From NCBI RefSeq assembly GCF_001422045.1, contig NZ_LMLW01000011.1, positions 248,505-312,504 on the forward strand: a stretch of 64,000 bases of DNA. The letters are read 5' to 3'. Shown here in pieces: positions 45,948-54,512 of this stretch. Position numbers and translations under genes: made by a program. Source of the DNA: Sphingomonas sp. Leaf242. Its GTDB lineage: Bacteria > Pseudomonadota > Alphaproteobacteria > Sphingomonadales > Sphingomonadaceae. Every line of letters starts with the position of its first letter. Position 1 is the stretch's first letter. Below the pieces are notes generated by a model. The model searched no databases and was not told the DNA's origin. It was given only the letters and a program-made list of their open reading frames with translations.

Positions 45948-47336
45948 TCATCGCGCGCCGGTCGGCCACAGCACCACGCGCAAGGTCTGCAACAGGATCA
46001 GCATGTCGAGGAACGGCGAATAATTCTTCGCGTAATACAGGTCGTATTCGAGCTTGTGCCGGGCATCCTCGATCGACGCACCGTACGGGTAATTGATCTG
46101 CGCCCAGCCGGTGATGCCGGGCTTCACCATATGGCGCTCGGCGTAGAACGGCAGCTGCTCCTCGAGCTGTTCGACGAACTGCGGCCGTTCGGGACGCGGG
46201 CCGACGAAGCTCATCTCGCCCTTGAGCACGGTCCAGGTCTGCGGCAGTTCGTCGATCCGCACCTTTCGGATGAACCGGCCGATTCGGGTGATCCTTGGAT
46301 CGTCCTCCGCCGCCCAGACCGCGGTGCCCGCGACCTCGGCATCCTGGCGCATCGACCGCAGCTTCAGGATGTCGAATCCCTCGTTGTACAGCCCGACACG
46401 GCGCTGGCGATAGAACGCAGGTCCCTTGGATTCGAGCTTGATCGCGACCGCGGTCAGCAGGATCACGGGCAGTGTCAGCAGCAGCAGCAGCCCGCTCGCG
46501 AAAATGTCGAAGGCGCGCTTGAAGACGCTCGACAGCATCCGGCTCGAGGCGAAGCCGTCGGAGAATATCAGCCAGGACGGATTGACGCTCTTGAGGTCGA
46601 TCCGTCCCGTCTCGCGTTCGAGAAAGGTCGAGATCTCGCTGACCTGGACGCCGGTGGTGCGGACCCGCAGCAAATCCTTCATCGGCAGCGCGTTGCGGCG
46701 TTCGTCGAGCGCGAGCACGACCTCGCTCGCGTTGCGATCGACGATATGCGCCGACAGATTGGGAATTTCCGCGCGTGGCCTGGCCTTGCCGATCACCTGA
46801 TTGGGCTCGCCCATCGCGACGAAATCGGCGACGATAAAGTTGATGCCCGGCTGTTCGGACAGCTGAAGGATCCGCGCGGCGCGGGCACCGGCACCGAGCA
46901 CGACGATCCGACGCTTGAAGGTATCGCCCCCCAGCGTCTTGCCGAGCAGCGCGCGGACCGTGACGAGCAGCACCGTCGCGATGATCGTCGAATAGAGCAG
47001 ATTCGACCGCCAGAAGCTCAGCGCGGGCACGAGGAAGAAGATGAACGACAGCGCGATCACGCCGAGCGCCAGCGCCACCGCAAGCCGGGCGGCGGCGAAC
47101 CGCAGCGACAGGAACGACGCCACCCCGTACGCGCCGACCGCGACCAGCGACACCTGAAGCGCGATCGCGAAGGTCAGCAACTGCGCGATCCGCGTATGGA
47201 TCGGCGCGACCGCCATGCCGATCTGATGCGCGCGAACGACCCAGCCGATCTCCGCGGAGGCGATCAGCAGGGCAAGATCGACCAGTCCGAGCAGCAGCAC
47301 GGCATGCGGCACATAGTGTTTGAAGAGCCGTATCAT
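45948..47336 (-). CDS. TIGR03013-type sugar transferase (exopolysaccharide initiating glycosyltransferase)
   Basis: The 462-residue protein has five membrane helices: four in the first 125 residues and one near 270-295. A CoA-binding-like fold with GARAARIL lies between. The C-terminal bacterial sugar transferase domain carries FKRAFDIFASGLLLLLTLPV, KGPAFYRQRRVGL, LKLRSMRQDAE, KVRIDELPQTWTVLKGEMSF and VGPRPERPQF. It moves a sugar phosphate to undecaprenyl phosphate to begin repeat-unit assembly. Members of the TIGR03013 group go with XrtA/PEP-CTERM loci. It is first in the prs operon and divergent from manC. Confidence 0.93.
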   Translation of the reverse strand: MIRLFKHYVPHAVLLLGLVDLALLIASAEIGWVVRAHQIGMAVAPIHTRIAQLLTFAIALQVSLVAVGAYGVASFLSLRFAAARLAVALALGVIALSFIFFLVPALSFWRSNLLYSTIIATVLLVTVRALLGKTLGGDTFKRRIVVLGAGARAARILQLSEQPGINFIVADFVAMGEPNQVIGKARPRAEIPNLSAHIVDRNASEVVLALDERRNALPMKDLLRVRTTGVQVSEISTFLERETGRIDLKSVNPSWLIFSDGFASSRMLSSVFKRAFDIFASGLLLLLTLPVILLTAVAIKLESKGPAFYRQRRVGLYNEGFDILKLRSMRQDAEVAGTAVWAAEDDPRITRIGRFIRKVRIDELPQTWTVLKGEMSFVGPRPERPQFVEQLEEQLPFYAERHMVKPGITGWAQINYPYGASIEDARHKLEYDLYYAKNYSPFLDMLILLQTLRVVLWPTGAR

Positions 47337-47448
47337 CGCACGCTATCCCGACACATCATCTGTAAATGCTACCGACACCTGGCCAGTGCTACGCGGTCAA
47401 ATACCAAAAAACCCTGAAGACCGTGCAGCGAATTGACCGATTATACGA

Positions 47449-47476
47449 TTGGCAGGCACGGACTCGTCGTTATAGC
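47449..47476 (+). promoter_or_regulatory. Putative manC promoter
   Basis: TTGGCA (47449-47454) and TATAGC (47471-47476) are 16 bases apart, placed about 20 bases before the manC ribosome-binding site in the divergent spacer with the sugar transferase gene. The near-sigma-70 spacing is the only evidence. Confidence 0.4.
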
Positions 47477-47497
47477 TCGGCGCAATCTGGAGGATTC

Positions 47498-48580
47498 ATG
47501 ACCGTACGTAAGATCGTTCCCGTTATCCTGTCGGGTGGTTCGGGGACCCGCCTCTGGCCGATGTCGCGCCCCGAAATGCCCAAGCAGATGCTGGCGCTGA
47601 CTGCAGACGAGACGATGCTGCAACTGACCGCCGGGCGCGCGCTGGGCGAGCGCTATGCCGCGCCGATCGTGGTCGCCAATGCGCGGCATGCAGAGCTGGT
47701 CGAGCAGCAGCTCGCCGAGGCCGGCGCCGCGCCGCAGGCGCTGATCCTCGAACCCGCGGGCCGCAACACAGCGCCGGCGATCGCGCTGGCCGCACTCGCG
47801 GCGAAGGCCGCCTCGGCGGGCGGTGGTGGCGACGCGCTGCTGGTGATGCCGTCCGACCATGTGATCGGCGACGTCGCCGCGTTCCATGCCGCGATCGAGG
47901 CGGCAATGCCGCTGGTGGCGCAGGGCTGGCTGGTGACCTTCGGGATCGCACCCGATGCACCCGAGACCGGCTATGGCTGGATCCAGATCGGCGACGAACT
48001 CCAGCCCGGCATCAACCGCGTCGCGCGGTTCGTCGAGAAGCCCCCGCTTGACAAGGCGCAGTCGATGCTGGCGAGCGGCGATCACGCCTGGAACGGCGGG
48101 ATATTCCTGTTTCTCGCCGACGCCTATCTCGAGGCGCTCGCGCAGTTCCATCCCGGCATCCTGGTCGCGACCAGCGAGGCGATGGACAAGGCGCGGATCG
48201 AGGGCACGCGGGTCTATCCCGATGCGGCCGCGTTCGCCGCGTCGCCCGACGATTCGATCGATTACGCGGTCATGGAAAAGGCCGACCGCGTCGCGGTGGT
48301 GCCGGTCGCGATGGGCTGGAACGACGTCGGCAGCTGGGACGCGCTGCATGCGATCAGCGATCGCGACGCGAGCGGCAACGCGCATCGTAGCGACAAGGAC
48401 GGGCATGTGCTGGCGATCGACACGCAGCACTGCTTCGTCCGCAGCGACGGCATCCGCGTGTCGCTGGTCGGCGTCAAGGATTTGATCGTGGTCGCGAGCG
48501 GCAACGACGTGCTGATCATGCCGCGCGGCCGGAGCCAGGAGGTCAAGAAACTGATCGAAGCGATGAAGGCCAAGGGCTGA
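47498..48580 (+). CDS. manC: Mannose-1-phosphate guanylyltransferase
   Basis: The enzyme makes GDP-mannose from mannose 1-phosphate and GTP, a precursor for exopolysaccharide and fucose-type sugars. The 360-residue protein has the nucleotidyl-transferase signature PVILSGGSGTRLWPMSRPEM, the EPAGRNTAPAIALAAL block, VMPSDHVIGD, FVEKPPLDKA and the YAVMEKADRVAVVPVAMGW segment. The C-terminal mannose-6-phosphate isomerase domain of the long type is absent. ATG at 47498 follows GGAGGA at three bases. It is divergent from the prs operon, which fits a shared role in polysaccharide assembly, and is closed by a hairpin. Confidence 0.94.
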   Translation: MTVRKIVPVILSGGSGTRLWPMSRPEMPKQMLALTADETMLQLTAGRALGERYAAPIVVANARHAELVEQQLAEAGAAPQALILEPAGRNTAPAIALAALAAKAASAGGGGDALLVMPSDHVIGDVAAFHAAIEAAMPLVAQGWLVTFGIAPDAPETGYGWIQIGDELQPGINRVARFVEKPPLDKAQSMLASGDHAWNGGIFLFLADAYLEALAQFHPGILVATSEAMDKARIEGTRVYPDAAAFAASPDDSIDYAVMEKADRVAVVPVAMGWNDVGSWDALHAISDRDASGNAHRSDKDGHVLAIDTQHCFVRSDGIRVSLVGVKDLIVVASGNDVLIMPRGRSQEVKKLIEAMKAKG

Positions 48581-48591
48581 TCGGAACGAGT

Positions 48592-48625
48592 GCGGGTGCG
48601 GCATACGCCCCGCACCCGCTTTCGT
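48592..48625 (+). terminator. Terminator of manC
   Basis: GCGGGTGCGG and CCGCACCCGC form a perfect 10-bp stem 11 bases after the manC stop, followed by TTTCGTT. Confidence 0.7.
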
Positions 48626-48635
48626 TACAGATCCG

Positions 48636-48800
48636 TCACGGGCGTTTGCGGCGGCTCGGCACCTTGGACAGCAGGGTCAGCAACGTCGGCAGGTCGTCGG
48701 TGATCATCGTATCCGTCGGCGTCTGCCACGAATTGCGCAAGGTTTCGCCAACCGCGTGCAAGCGCCCATCGTTGAACGGCTTGGATGATCTATCTCGCAC
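48636..48800 (-). CDS. Small hypothetical protein (possibly NepR-like)
   Basis: A 54-residue frame from GTG at 48798-48800 encodes a basic small protein. Its second half reads AVGETLRNSWQTPTDTMITD followed by DLPTLLTLLSKVP. The spacing of LRxxW, DDLP and LLxxL resembles the anti-sigma factor NepR of the alphaproteobacterial general stress response, but only loosely, and neither phyR nor an EcfG sigma gene is adjacent. There is no strong ribosome-binding site. The remainder of the 413-base gap between manC and the DUF885 gene (48581-48993) shows nothing else. Confidence 0.4.
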   Translation of the reverse strand: MRDRSSKPFNDGRLHAVGETLRNSWQTPTDTMITDDLPTLLTLLSKVPSRRKRP

Positions 48801-48993
48801 GGCTGGTCTCGATACGCACACGGGCGACCGACGGGGTCGTTGGGGGTGGATCAACCACGCCGCCGGTCTCCCTGTTTGAACCGCCAGCATCAGATGTGGT
48901 TCCCGCGGTCGCGACGAGATTCGATCGACGTGCAACTGGCAAAGCCGTGGCATGTTCGCCTACGATGCGCGCCATATCACCGGAGAGTTCGTC

Positions 48994-50808
48994 ATGGATC
49001 GTCGTCAGTTTCTCGCATCGGGCGGTGTCGCAGCATTCGCGACCACATTACTTCCCTCGGCTGCTTTCTCGAAACCCACCGGCGACACCGCGCTGAACGC
49101 CGATTTCGAACGGATCTTCCAGCAAAACGTCGCGCGATCGCCCGAGCTCGCGACCTCGCTCGGCCTCGACAAGGGCCCGCTGGCATCGCTGAAGAGCCAG
49201 CTCTCGCCGCGGACTCCCGAGAAGCGCGCGAGCGATATCGCCGAGACCAAGGCGGCGATCGCGAGCCTCGCGCGCTATGACGGCGCGGGGCTCTCGCCAG
49301 CCGCCAAGCTGAACCTCGAGGTCGTCCGCTATTCGCTCGAAACGCAGATCGCCGCGCCCGAAAAATTCGGCATGGACAGCCCGATCCGCCCCTACCGGAT
49401 CTTCCAGCAGGGCGGCGCCTATTTCCAGGTCCCCGACTTCCTCAACACCGCGCACACCATCGCGGCGACACCCGACGCCGAGGCGTATCTGGCGCGGCTC
49501 GACCAGTTCGGCACCGTGCTCGATCAGGAAAGCGCGATGCAGCAGGCCGAGGCGGCACGTGGCCTGCTCGCACCCGGCTGGTCGCTCGACCTGACGCTCG
49601 GCCAGATGCGGAAACTGCGGAGCCAGCCGGCGGCGACGTCGAGCATCGTCCAATCGCTCGTCAAGCGCGCCGCGGCGAAGGGCCTCACCGGCGACTGGCA
49701 GGCGCGTGCCGCCAAGATCGTCGACGACAAGGTCTATCCCGCACTCGACCGTCAGATCGCGCTGATCGAGCGACTGAAGCCGATCACCAAGCCCGGCGAC
49801 GGGATCTGGCGCGTGCCGAACGGCGACGCGATCTATGCGATGGCGCTGAACCAAGCGACCACCACGACGATGAGCCCCGACGAGGTCCACCGCATCGGCC
49901 TGACGCAGGTCGCGGAGATTACCGCGCAGCTCGACACGATCCTCAAGTCGCAGGGCTATGCCACCGGCACGGTCGGAGAGCGGCTCGCCAAGCTGAACGT
50001 CATGCCCGATCAGCTTTATGCCAACACGGCCGAGGGGCGCACCGAGCTGATCGCCGGGCTGAACGAGGGCATCAAGGCGATGTACACCAAGCTGCCCAAG
50101 GCGTTCTCGCGGGTGCCGACGCAGCCATTGGAAATCCGTGCGGTCCCGGTCGAGATCCAGGACGGCGCGGCGAACGGCTATTACAACCGCGCCTCGCTCG
50201 ATGGCAACCGCCCGGCGATCTACTTCGTCAACCTGAAGGACGTCGGCGACTGGCCGAAATACACGCTGCCGTCGCTCACCTATCACGAGGGCGTGCCGGG
50301 GCATCACCTCCAGATCAGCCTCGCGCAGGAATCGAAGGACATTCCGACGCTGCGCAAGATCGGCTTCTTCTCGGCCTATTCCGAAGGCTGGGCGTTGTAT
50401 GCCGAGCAGCTGGCGGACGAACTCGGCGCCTATGCGACGCCGCTGGAGCGGGCCGGTTATCTCCAGTCGTTCCTGTTCCGCGCGACGCGACTGGTGGTCG
50501 ATACCGGCATCCACGCGAAGCAGTGGAGCCGCGAGAAGGCGACCGATTACATGGTGGCGACGACCGGCTTCGCGCGACCGCGGACGCTGCGCGAGGTCGA
50601 GCGCTATTGCACGCAGGCGGGTCAGGCATGCAGCTACAAGGTCGGCCACATGGCCTGGACGCGCGCACGGATGAAGGCGAAGGCTGCGCTCGGCAGCCGG
50701 TTCGACCTGAAGCAGTTCCACGACATCCTGCTCGAAGGCGCGATGCCGCTGACGATCCTCGAACGGCGCGTCGACGAGCGGATCGCCGCGATCCGCGGGC
50801 GGGCGTAA
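48994..50808 (+). CDS. DUF885 family secreted hydrolase
   Basis: The 604-residue protein starts with a twin-arginine-like signal (MDRRQFLASGGVAAFATTLL, cleavage near residue 27). The DUF885 body contains the zinc-type motif LTYHEGVPGHHLQISLAQ near residue 430, and the downstream glutamate region FFSAYSEGWALYAEQLADEL. The late TGFARPRTLREVERYCTQAG and QACSYKVGHMAW blocks are also typical. The family looks like metallopeptidases, with proven activity only for a few members. ATG at 48994 follows GGAGAG; the earlier in-frame ATG adds sequence before the signal peptide. The next gene starts 6 bases after its stop. Confidence 0.9.
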   Translation: MDRRQFLASGGVAAFATTLLPSAAFSKPTGDTALNADFERIFQQNVARSPELATSLGLDKGPLASLKSQLSPRTPEKRASDIAETKAAIASLARYDGAGLSPAAKLNLEVVRYSLETQIAAPEKFGMDSPIRPYRIFQQGGAYFQVPDFLNTAHTIAATPDAEAYLARLDQFGTVLDQESAMQQAEAARGLLAPGWSLDLTLGQMRKLRSQPAATSSIVQSLVKRAAAKGLTGDWQARAAKIVDDKVYPALDRQIALIERLKPITKPGDGIWRVPNGDAIYAMALNQATTTTMSPDEVHRIGLTQVAEITAQLDTILKSQGYATGTVGERLAKLNVMPDQLYANTAEGRTELIAGLNEGIKAMYTKLPKAFSRVPTQPLEIRAVPVEIQDGAANGYYNRASLDGNRPAIYFVNLKDVGDWPKYTLPSLTYHEGVPGHHLQISLAQESKDIPTLRKIGFFSAYSEGWALYAEQLADELGAYATPLERAGYLQSFLFRATRLVVDTGIHAKQWSREKATDYMVATTGFARPRTLREVERYCTQAGQACSYKVGHMAWTRARMKAKAALGSRFDLKQFHDILLEGAMPLTILERRVDERIAAIRGRA

Positions 50809-50814
50809 GTCCCC

Positions 50815-51900
50815 GTGAAGGCGGCGATCATCGGGCTGTCAGCGCTGCTGTCGGGGGCTGGCACTCCCGACACTGCCGCACGATCAGCCGCATCGGATCC
50901 GATCCTCAAGGCCGAACTGATCGATGCGCACGCCCCCTACCCGCAGGCGCACGCGTCGACGATCGTGCAACTCGCCGACGGCAGCCTGATGGCGTCCTGG
51001 TTCGCCGGATCGGGTGAAGGCAATGCCGATGTCCGCATCTGGACGTCGCGCAACGGCGGCGGCGTGGGCGATGGTTGGACTGCGCCCGAGCCGGTGGCGA
51101 ACGGGATCGGTGCCGATGGTCGCCGCTTTCCCACCTGGAACCCGGTCTTGTTCCAGCCCGCCCCCGGTGACCTCCGCCTGTTCTACAAGGTCGGGCCGAA
51201 CCCGCGTGACTGGTGGGGCATGATGCTCCGTTCGACCGACAATGGCCGCAGCTGGAGCAAGCCGGAGCGCCTGCCCGATGGGGTACTCGGTCCGATCAAG
51301 AACAAGCCCGTCGTGCTCCGCGACGGCAGCTGGCTTGCACCATCGAGCCGCGAGGAGGGGACCGCGGAGGCCAATCGCTGGTCGCTCCGCATGGAACGCA
51401 GCACCGATCGCGGCGCGCATTGGACGGTCGAGCCGCCAATCCCCTCACCGATGCATATCGAGGCGATCCAGCCCAGCGTGCTGTCCTACCCCGACGGGCG
51501 GCTCGAACTCGTCGCCCGCACGCGCCAGGGTGCGTTGGCGATGAGCTGGTCGAAGGATATCGGCCGGACCTGGTCGCCGCTCGCCGCGATCGACCTTCCC
51601 AACCCGAACGCGGGCACCGATGCGGTGACGCTGCGCGATGGGCGACAGCTGATCGTGTACAATCATAGCGGTCATTGGCCCGACCGTCCGGGCGACGGAC
51701 CGCGCTGGCCGCTCAATGTCGCGCTGTCGGACGATGGCGTGCGCTGGCATCCGGTGCTGACGCTCGAAAGCAAGCCGCTTCCCGACGGCTATGCCTATCC
51801 CGCGGTGATCCAGACGCGCGATGGGCTGGTCCGGATCACCTACACCTATGATCGCAAGCACATCAAATACGTCGTGGTCAACCCGCGCCGGCTGCGCTGA
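50815..51900 (+). CDS. Secreted sialidase-fold (Asp-box) protein
   Basis: The 361-residue protein has a short signal peptide (KAAIIGLSALLSGAG) and a BNR/Asp-box beta-propeller of the exo-sialidase family. Asp boxes are seen as RSTDNGRSWSKPE, RSTDRGAHWTVEP and WSKDIGRTWSPLA. Conserved blocks are the early ADGSLMASWFAGSGEG and LVRITYTYDRKHIKYV at the end. True sialidase is not proven; similar proteins act on other sugars. It starts with GTG 6 bases after the DUF885 gene and is probably co-transcribed. Confidence 0.85.
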   Translation: MKAAIIGLSALLSGAGTPDTAARSAASDPILKAELIDAHAPYPQAHASTIVQLADGSLMASWFAGSGEGNADVRIWTSRNGGGVGDGWTAPEPVANGIGADGRRFPTWNPVLFQPAPGDLRLFYKVGPNPRDWWGMMLRSTDNGRSWSKPERLPDGVLGPIKNKPVVLRDGSWLAPSSREEGTAEANRWSLRMERSTDRGAHWTVEPPIPSPMHIEAIQPSVLSYPDGRLELVARTRQGALAMSWSKDIGRTWSPLAAIDLPNPNAGTDAVTLRDGRQLIVYNHSGHWPDRPGDGPRWPLNVALSDDGVRWHPVLTLESKPLPDGYAYPAVIQTRDGLVRITYTYDRKHIKYVVVNPRRLR

Positions 51901-51964
51901 TCCGGACTAGAGCGATGCCCACGCCGTTTCGGGGTTCAGCTTTGGGCGCGTGTTACAATACAGG

Positions 51965-52065
51965 CTCCGTCACCCCGGACTGGTTCCGGGGTCCACCGTT
52001 CCGCGAACCAAAATGTCTCGATCGTGCGGGACCGTGGATGCCGGAACAAGCCCGGCATGACGGAG
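51965..52065. repeat. Palindromic intergenic repeat (CTCCGTCACCCCGG type)
   Basis: CTCCGTCACCCCGGACTGGT and the inverted AACAAGCCCGGCATGACGGAG ends match the copy at 31743-31845. It lies between the converging sialidase-fold and GH3 genes. Nothing else is recognised in 51901-52123. Confidence 0.85.
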
Positions 52066-52123
52066 GAGAAGAGATGGTCTGGCGCCCTACCCCTAACTCG
52101 AACAGGATAACCGCCGAGCCCGC

Positions 52124-54427
52124 TCAACGTCCCCGGGCGTCGAGCGTCTGCGCGGCCACGCGGACTGTCGCCGTCTGGACGATATCAGCAGCCGACGTCG
52201 CCAACATCACCTTGTAGTCGCCGCCCGCGATCTTCCAGCCGCCGCTGGCGACGTCGAACGTCGCGAGCAGGCGCGGGTCGATCGTCACCGACACCGTCTG
52301 GCTCTTACCAGGGGCGAGATCGAGCTTGCGGAACGCGCCGAGCCGCTTGGGTGCTTCCCAGCCGGCGCCCGACACATAGACCTGCGCGACCGCCTTGCCC
52401 TGTACCGCGCCGGTGTTCTGGACGGTGAAGTCCGCCTTGATGCCCTTGCCGGCAGGCGCCGCGGTCAGGCCGGTCATCGCGAAGTTCGTGTAGGACAGGC
52501 CATAGCCGAACGGGAACAGCGGCTTGGCGCCGGTCTTGTCGAACCACTTATAACCGACCGCAGCGCCCTCGATGTCGTAATTGCCCATCGGATGCGAATC
52601 GCGGTCGAGCTTCGGGTCACCCTCGAGCTTCGGCCGCGGCAGCTGCGCGAGCGACGCGGGGAAGGTCGCGGGCAGACGCCCCGACGGGTTGATCTCGCCG
52701 GTCAGCACGCGCGCAATCGCTTCGCCGCCCGCCGTGCCGGGATACCACGCCTCCAGCACCGCGCCGACCTTGCCAAGCCACGGCATCACCACCGGACCGC
52801 CGGTCTCCAGCACCACCACCGTCTTCTTGTTGGCTAGCGCCACCGCATCGATCAGCGCGTTCTGGCCAGCCGGCAGGTTCAGGTCGGGGACGTCGAACGA
52901 CTCGCCCGTCCACTGCTCGCCAAATACGATGACGACATCCGCTTTCCGCGCCGCCGCGGCAGCCGCCTTGACGTCCTTGCCGTCGAGATAGGTCACGGTG
53001 GCGCCGGTCCGCGTCTGCAACGCCTTCATCGGTGACGACGCGTGATAGGTCTTGGGACCGGGGAAGCCGCTCGGGAACTCGTCGGGTACGATCAGGCCGT
53101 TGGTCGGCGCATTGTGCGAATACACCTGCGACGATCCACCGCCCGACAGCACGCCGACATCGGCATGCGCGCCGATCAGCAGGATCGACTTGGCCGACTT
53201 GGCGATCGGCAGCAGACCCGCGGTGTTCTTGAGGAGAACGATGCCCTCTTCCGCGTCCGCGCGCGTCACTGCGGCATGCGCGGCGTAATCGATCTTGGTC
53301 GCCTGGTCGCCGTTCACCACCGTGTCGAACGCCCCGACGGAGACCATTCCCCACAGCACGCGCCGCGCCATGTCGGTCGCGCGCGCCTCAGTCACATGAC
53401 CGTTGTTGACCGCTTCGCGCAGCGCGTCCGCGAAGTACGCCGAGCGATCGAACGCCCAGCCAGATTGCTGGTCGAGTCCGGCATTGGCCGCCTCGCTGGT
53501 CGAATGCGTCGCGCCCCAGTCGGACATGACATAGCCCTTGAAGCCCCAGTCGCGCTTCAGGACCTTGTTCAAGAGCCAGTCGTTCTCGCACGCGTAATGG
53601 CCGTTCACGCGGTTGTACGAGCACATCACCGAGCCGGGCTGGCCGACCTCGTTGGCGATCTCGAACGCGAGCAGATCGGACTGGCGTGCTGCCTGTTCGC
53701 CGATCTTGTGATCGATGTTGTTGCGGTTCGTCTCCTGGCCGTTGAACGCGTAATGCTTCATCGTCGAGACGACGTGCTGCGACTGGATGCCCTTGATCTC
53801 GTGCCCGGTGATGACGCCGGCCAGCAGCGGATCCTCGCCGCCATATTCGAAGTTGCGCCCGTTCCGCGGTTCACGCGTGAGGTTCATGCCGCCCGCGAGC
53901 TGCACGTTGAAGCCCGACAGGAACGCCTCTCGGCCGATCATCGCGCCGCCGGCCTGGGCGAGTTCGGGGTTCCAGGTCGCCGCGGTCGCGATCCCCGACG
54001 GCAGCGAGGTGCGCAAGCGCGGCGTCGGTCCGCGCTGGCTGGCGACGCCGACGCCGGCATCGGTCTCCCACTGGTTGGGGATGCCGAGCCGCGGGATACC
54101 GGGGACGATACCGGCGGACGCGGGCAGACCGTCCTTCGGATAGACCCAGTTCTTGACCGGCGTCTTCAGCCAGTCGGCGTTGGTCGCGAAATAGCCGAAG
54201 GTGAGTTGCAGCTTCTCGTCGAGCGTCATCTCCTTGAGGAGCAGGTCGACGCGTGCGTCTGCACTGAGCTTGGTGTTCATCCACGGCCGCGCCTTGGGGG
54301 CCGCGGTCTTCGCCGCCGCGGCGCCAGGCGCGTTGTTGGTCGTCTGCGCGGCAACCGGCGCCGCAATCGCGAGCACCGATCCCGCAAGCAATCGGACGAA
54401 CAGGGCGCGGGAACGGAATGCGGTCAT
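52124..54427 (-). CDS. Secreted glycoside hydrolase family 3 (beta-glucosidase-like)
   Basis: The 767-residue protein has a signal peptide (RALFVRLLAGSVLAIAAPVA, cleavage near AQT) and the three-domain GH3 layout: a TIM-barrel (about 45-370) with nucleophile Asp in KGYVMSDWGATHS, an alpha/beta sandwich (about 390-620; VLLKNTAGLLPI, VIVFGEQWTGESFDV) and a C-terminal fibronectin III-like domain (about 650-755; GKAVAQVYVSGAGWEAPKRL). It likely trims beta-linked oligosaccharides in the periplasm. ATG at 54427 is supported by AAGAGAG upstream. It comes 85 bases after the 5-oxoprolinase gene on the same strand and may have its own promoter. Confidence 0.92.
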   Translation of the reverse strand: MTAFRSRALFVRLLAGSVLAIAAPVAAQTTNNAPGAAAAKTAAPKARPWMNTKLSADARVDLLLKEMTLDEKLQLTFGYFATNADWLKTPVKNWVYPKDGLPASAGIVPGIPRLGIPNQWETDAGVGVASQRGPTPRLRTSLPSGIATAATWNPELAQAGGAMIGREAFLSGFNVQLAGGMNLTREPRNGRNFEYGGEDPLLAGVITGHEIKGIQSQHVVSTMKHYAFNGQETNRNNIDHKIGEQAARQSDLLAFEIANEVGQPGSVMCSYNRVNGHYACENDWLLNKVLKRDWGFKGYVMSDWGATHSTSEAANAGLDQQSGWAFDRSAYFADALREAVNNGHVTEARATDMARRVLWGMVSVGAFDTVVNGDQATKIDYAAHAAVTRADAEEGIVLLKNTAGLLPIAKSAKSILLIGAHADVGVLSGGGSSQVYSHNAPTNGLIVPDEFPSGFPGPKTYHASSPMKALQTRTGATVTYLDGKDVKAAAAAARKADVVIVFGEQWTGESFDVPDLNLPAGQNALIDAVALANKKTVVVLETGGPVVMPWLGKVGAVLEAWYPGTAGGEAIARVLTGEINPSGRLPATFPASLAQLPRPKLEGDPKLDRDSHPMGNYDIEGAAVGYKWFDKTGAKPLFPFGYGLSYTNFAMTGLTAAPAGKGIKADFTVQNTGAVQGKAVAQVYVSGAGWEAPKRLGAFRKLDLAPGKSQTVSVTIDPRLLATFDVASGGWKIAGGDYKVMLATSAADIVQTATVRVAAQTLDARGR

Positions 54428-54512
54428 GGGCTCTCTTTCACGTGATCTTGTGCGGACCGTGTGTGACGCGTCCGTCCCGTTGCCGCAACCGGTCGTCGTA
54501 TCGGGCAGCGGA

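Noticed and set aside
43970..46096. A 708-codon plus-strand open frame opposite prsK
   Set aside because: Same shadow effect; PrsK on the minus strand has all kinase boxes.
47385..47415. Possible sigma-54 (-24/-12) promoter before manC
   Set aside because: A GG-N10-GC spacing exists (CTGGCCAGTGCTACGC), but the -12 part lacks TTGC and the match is within chance.
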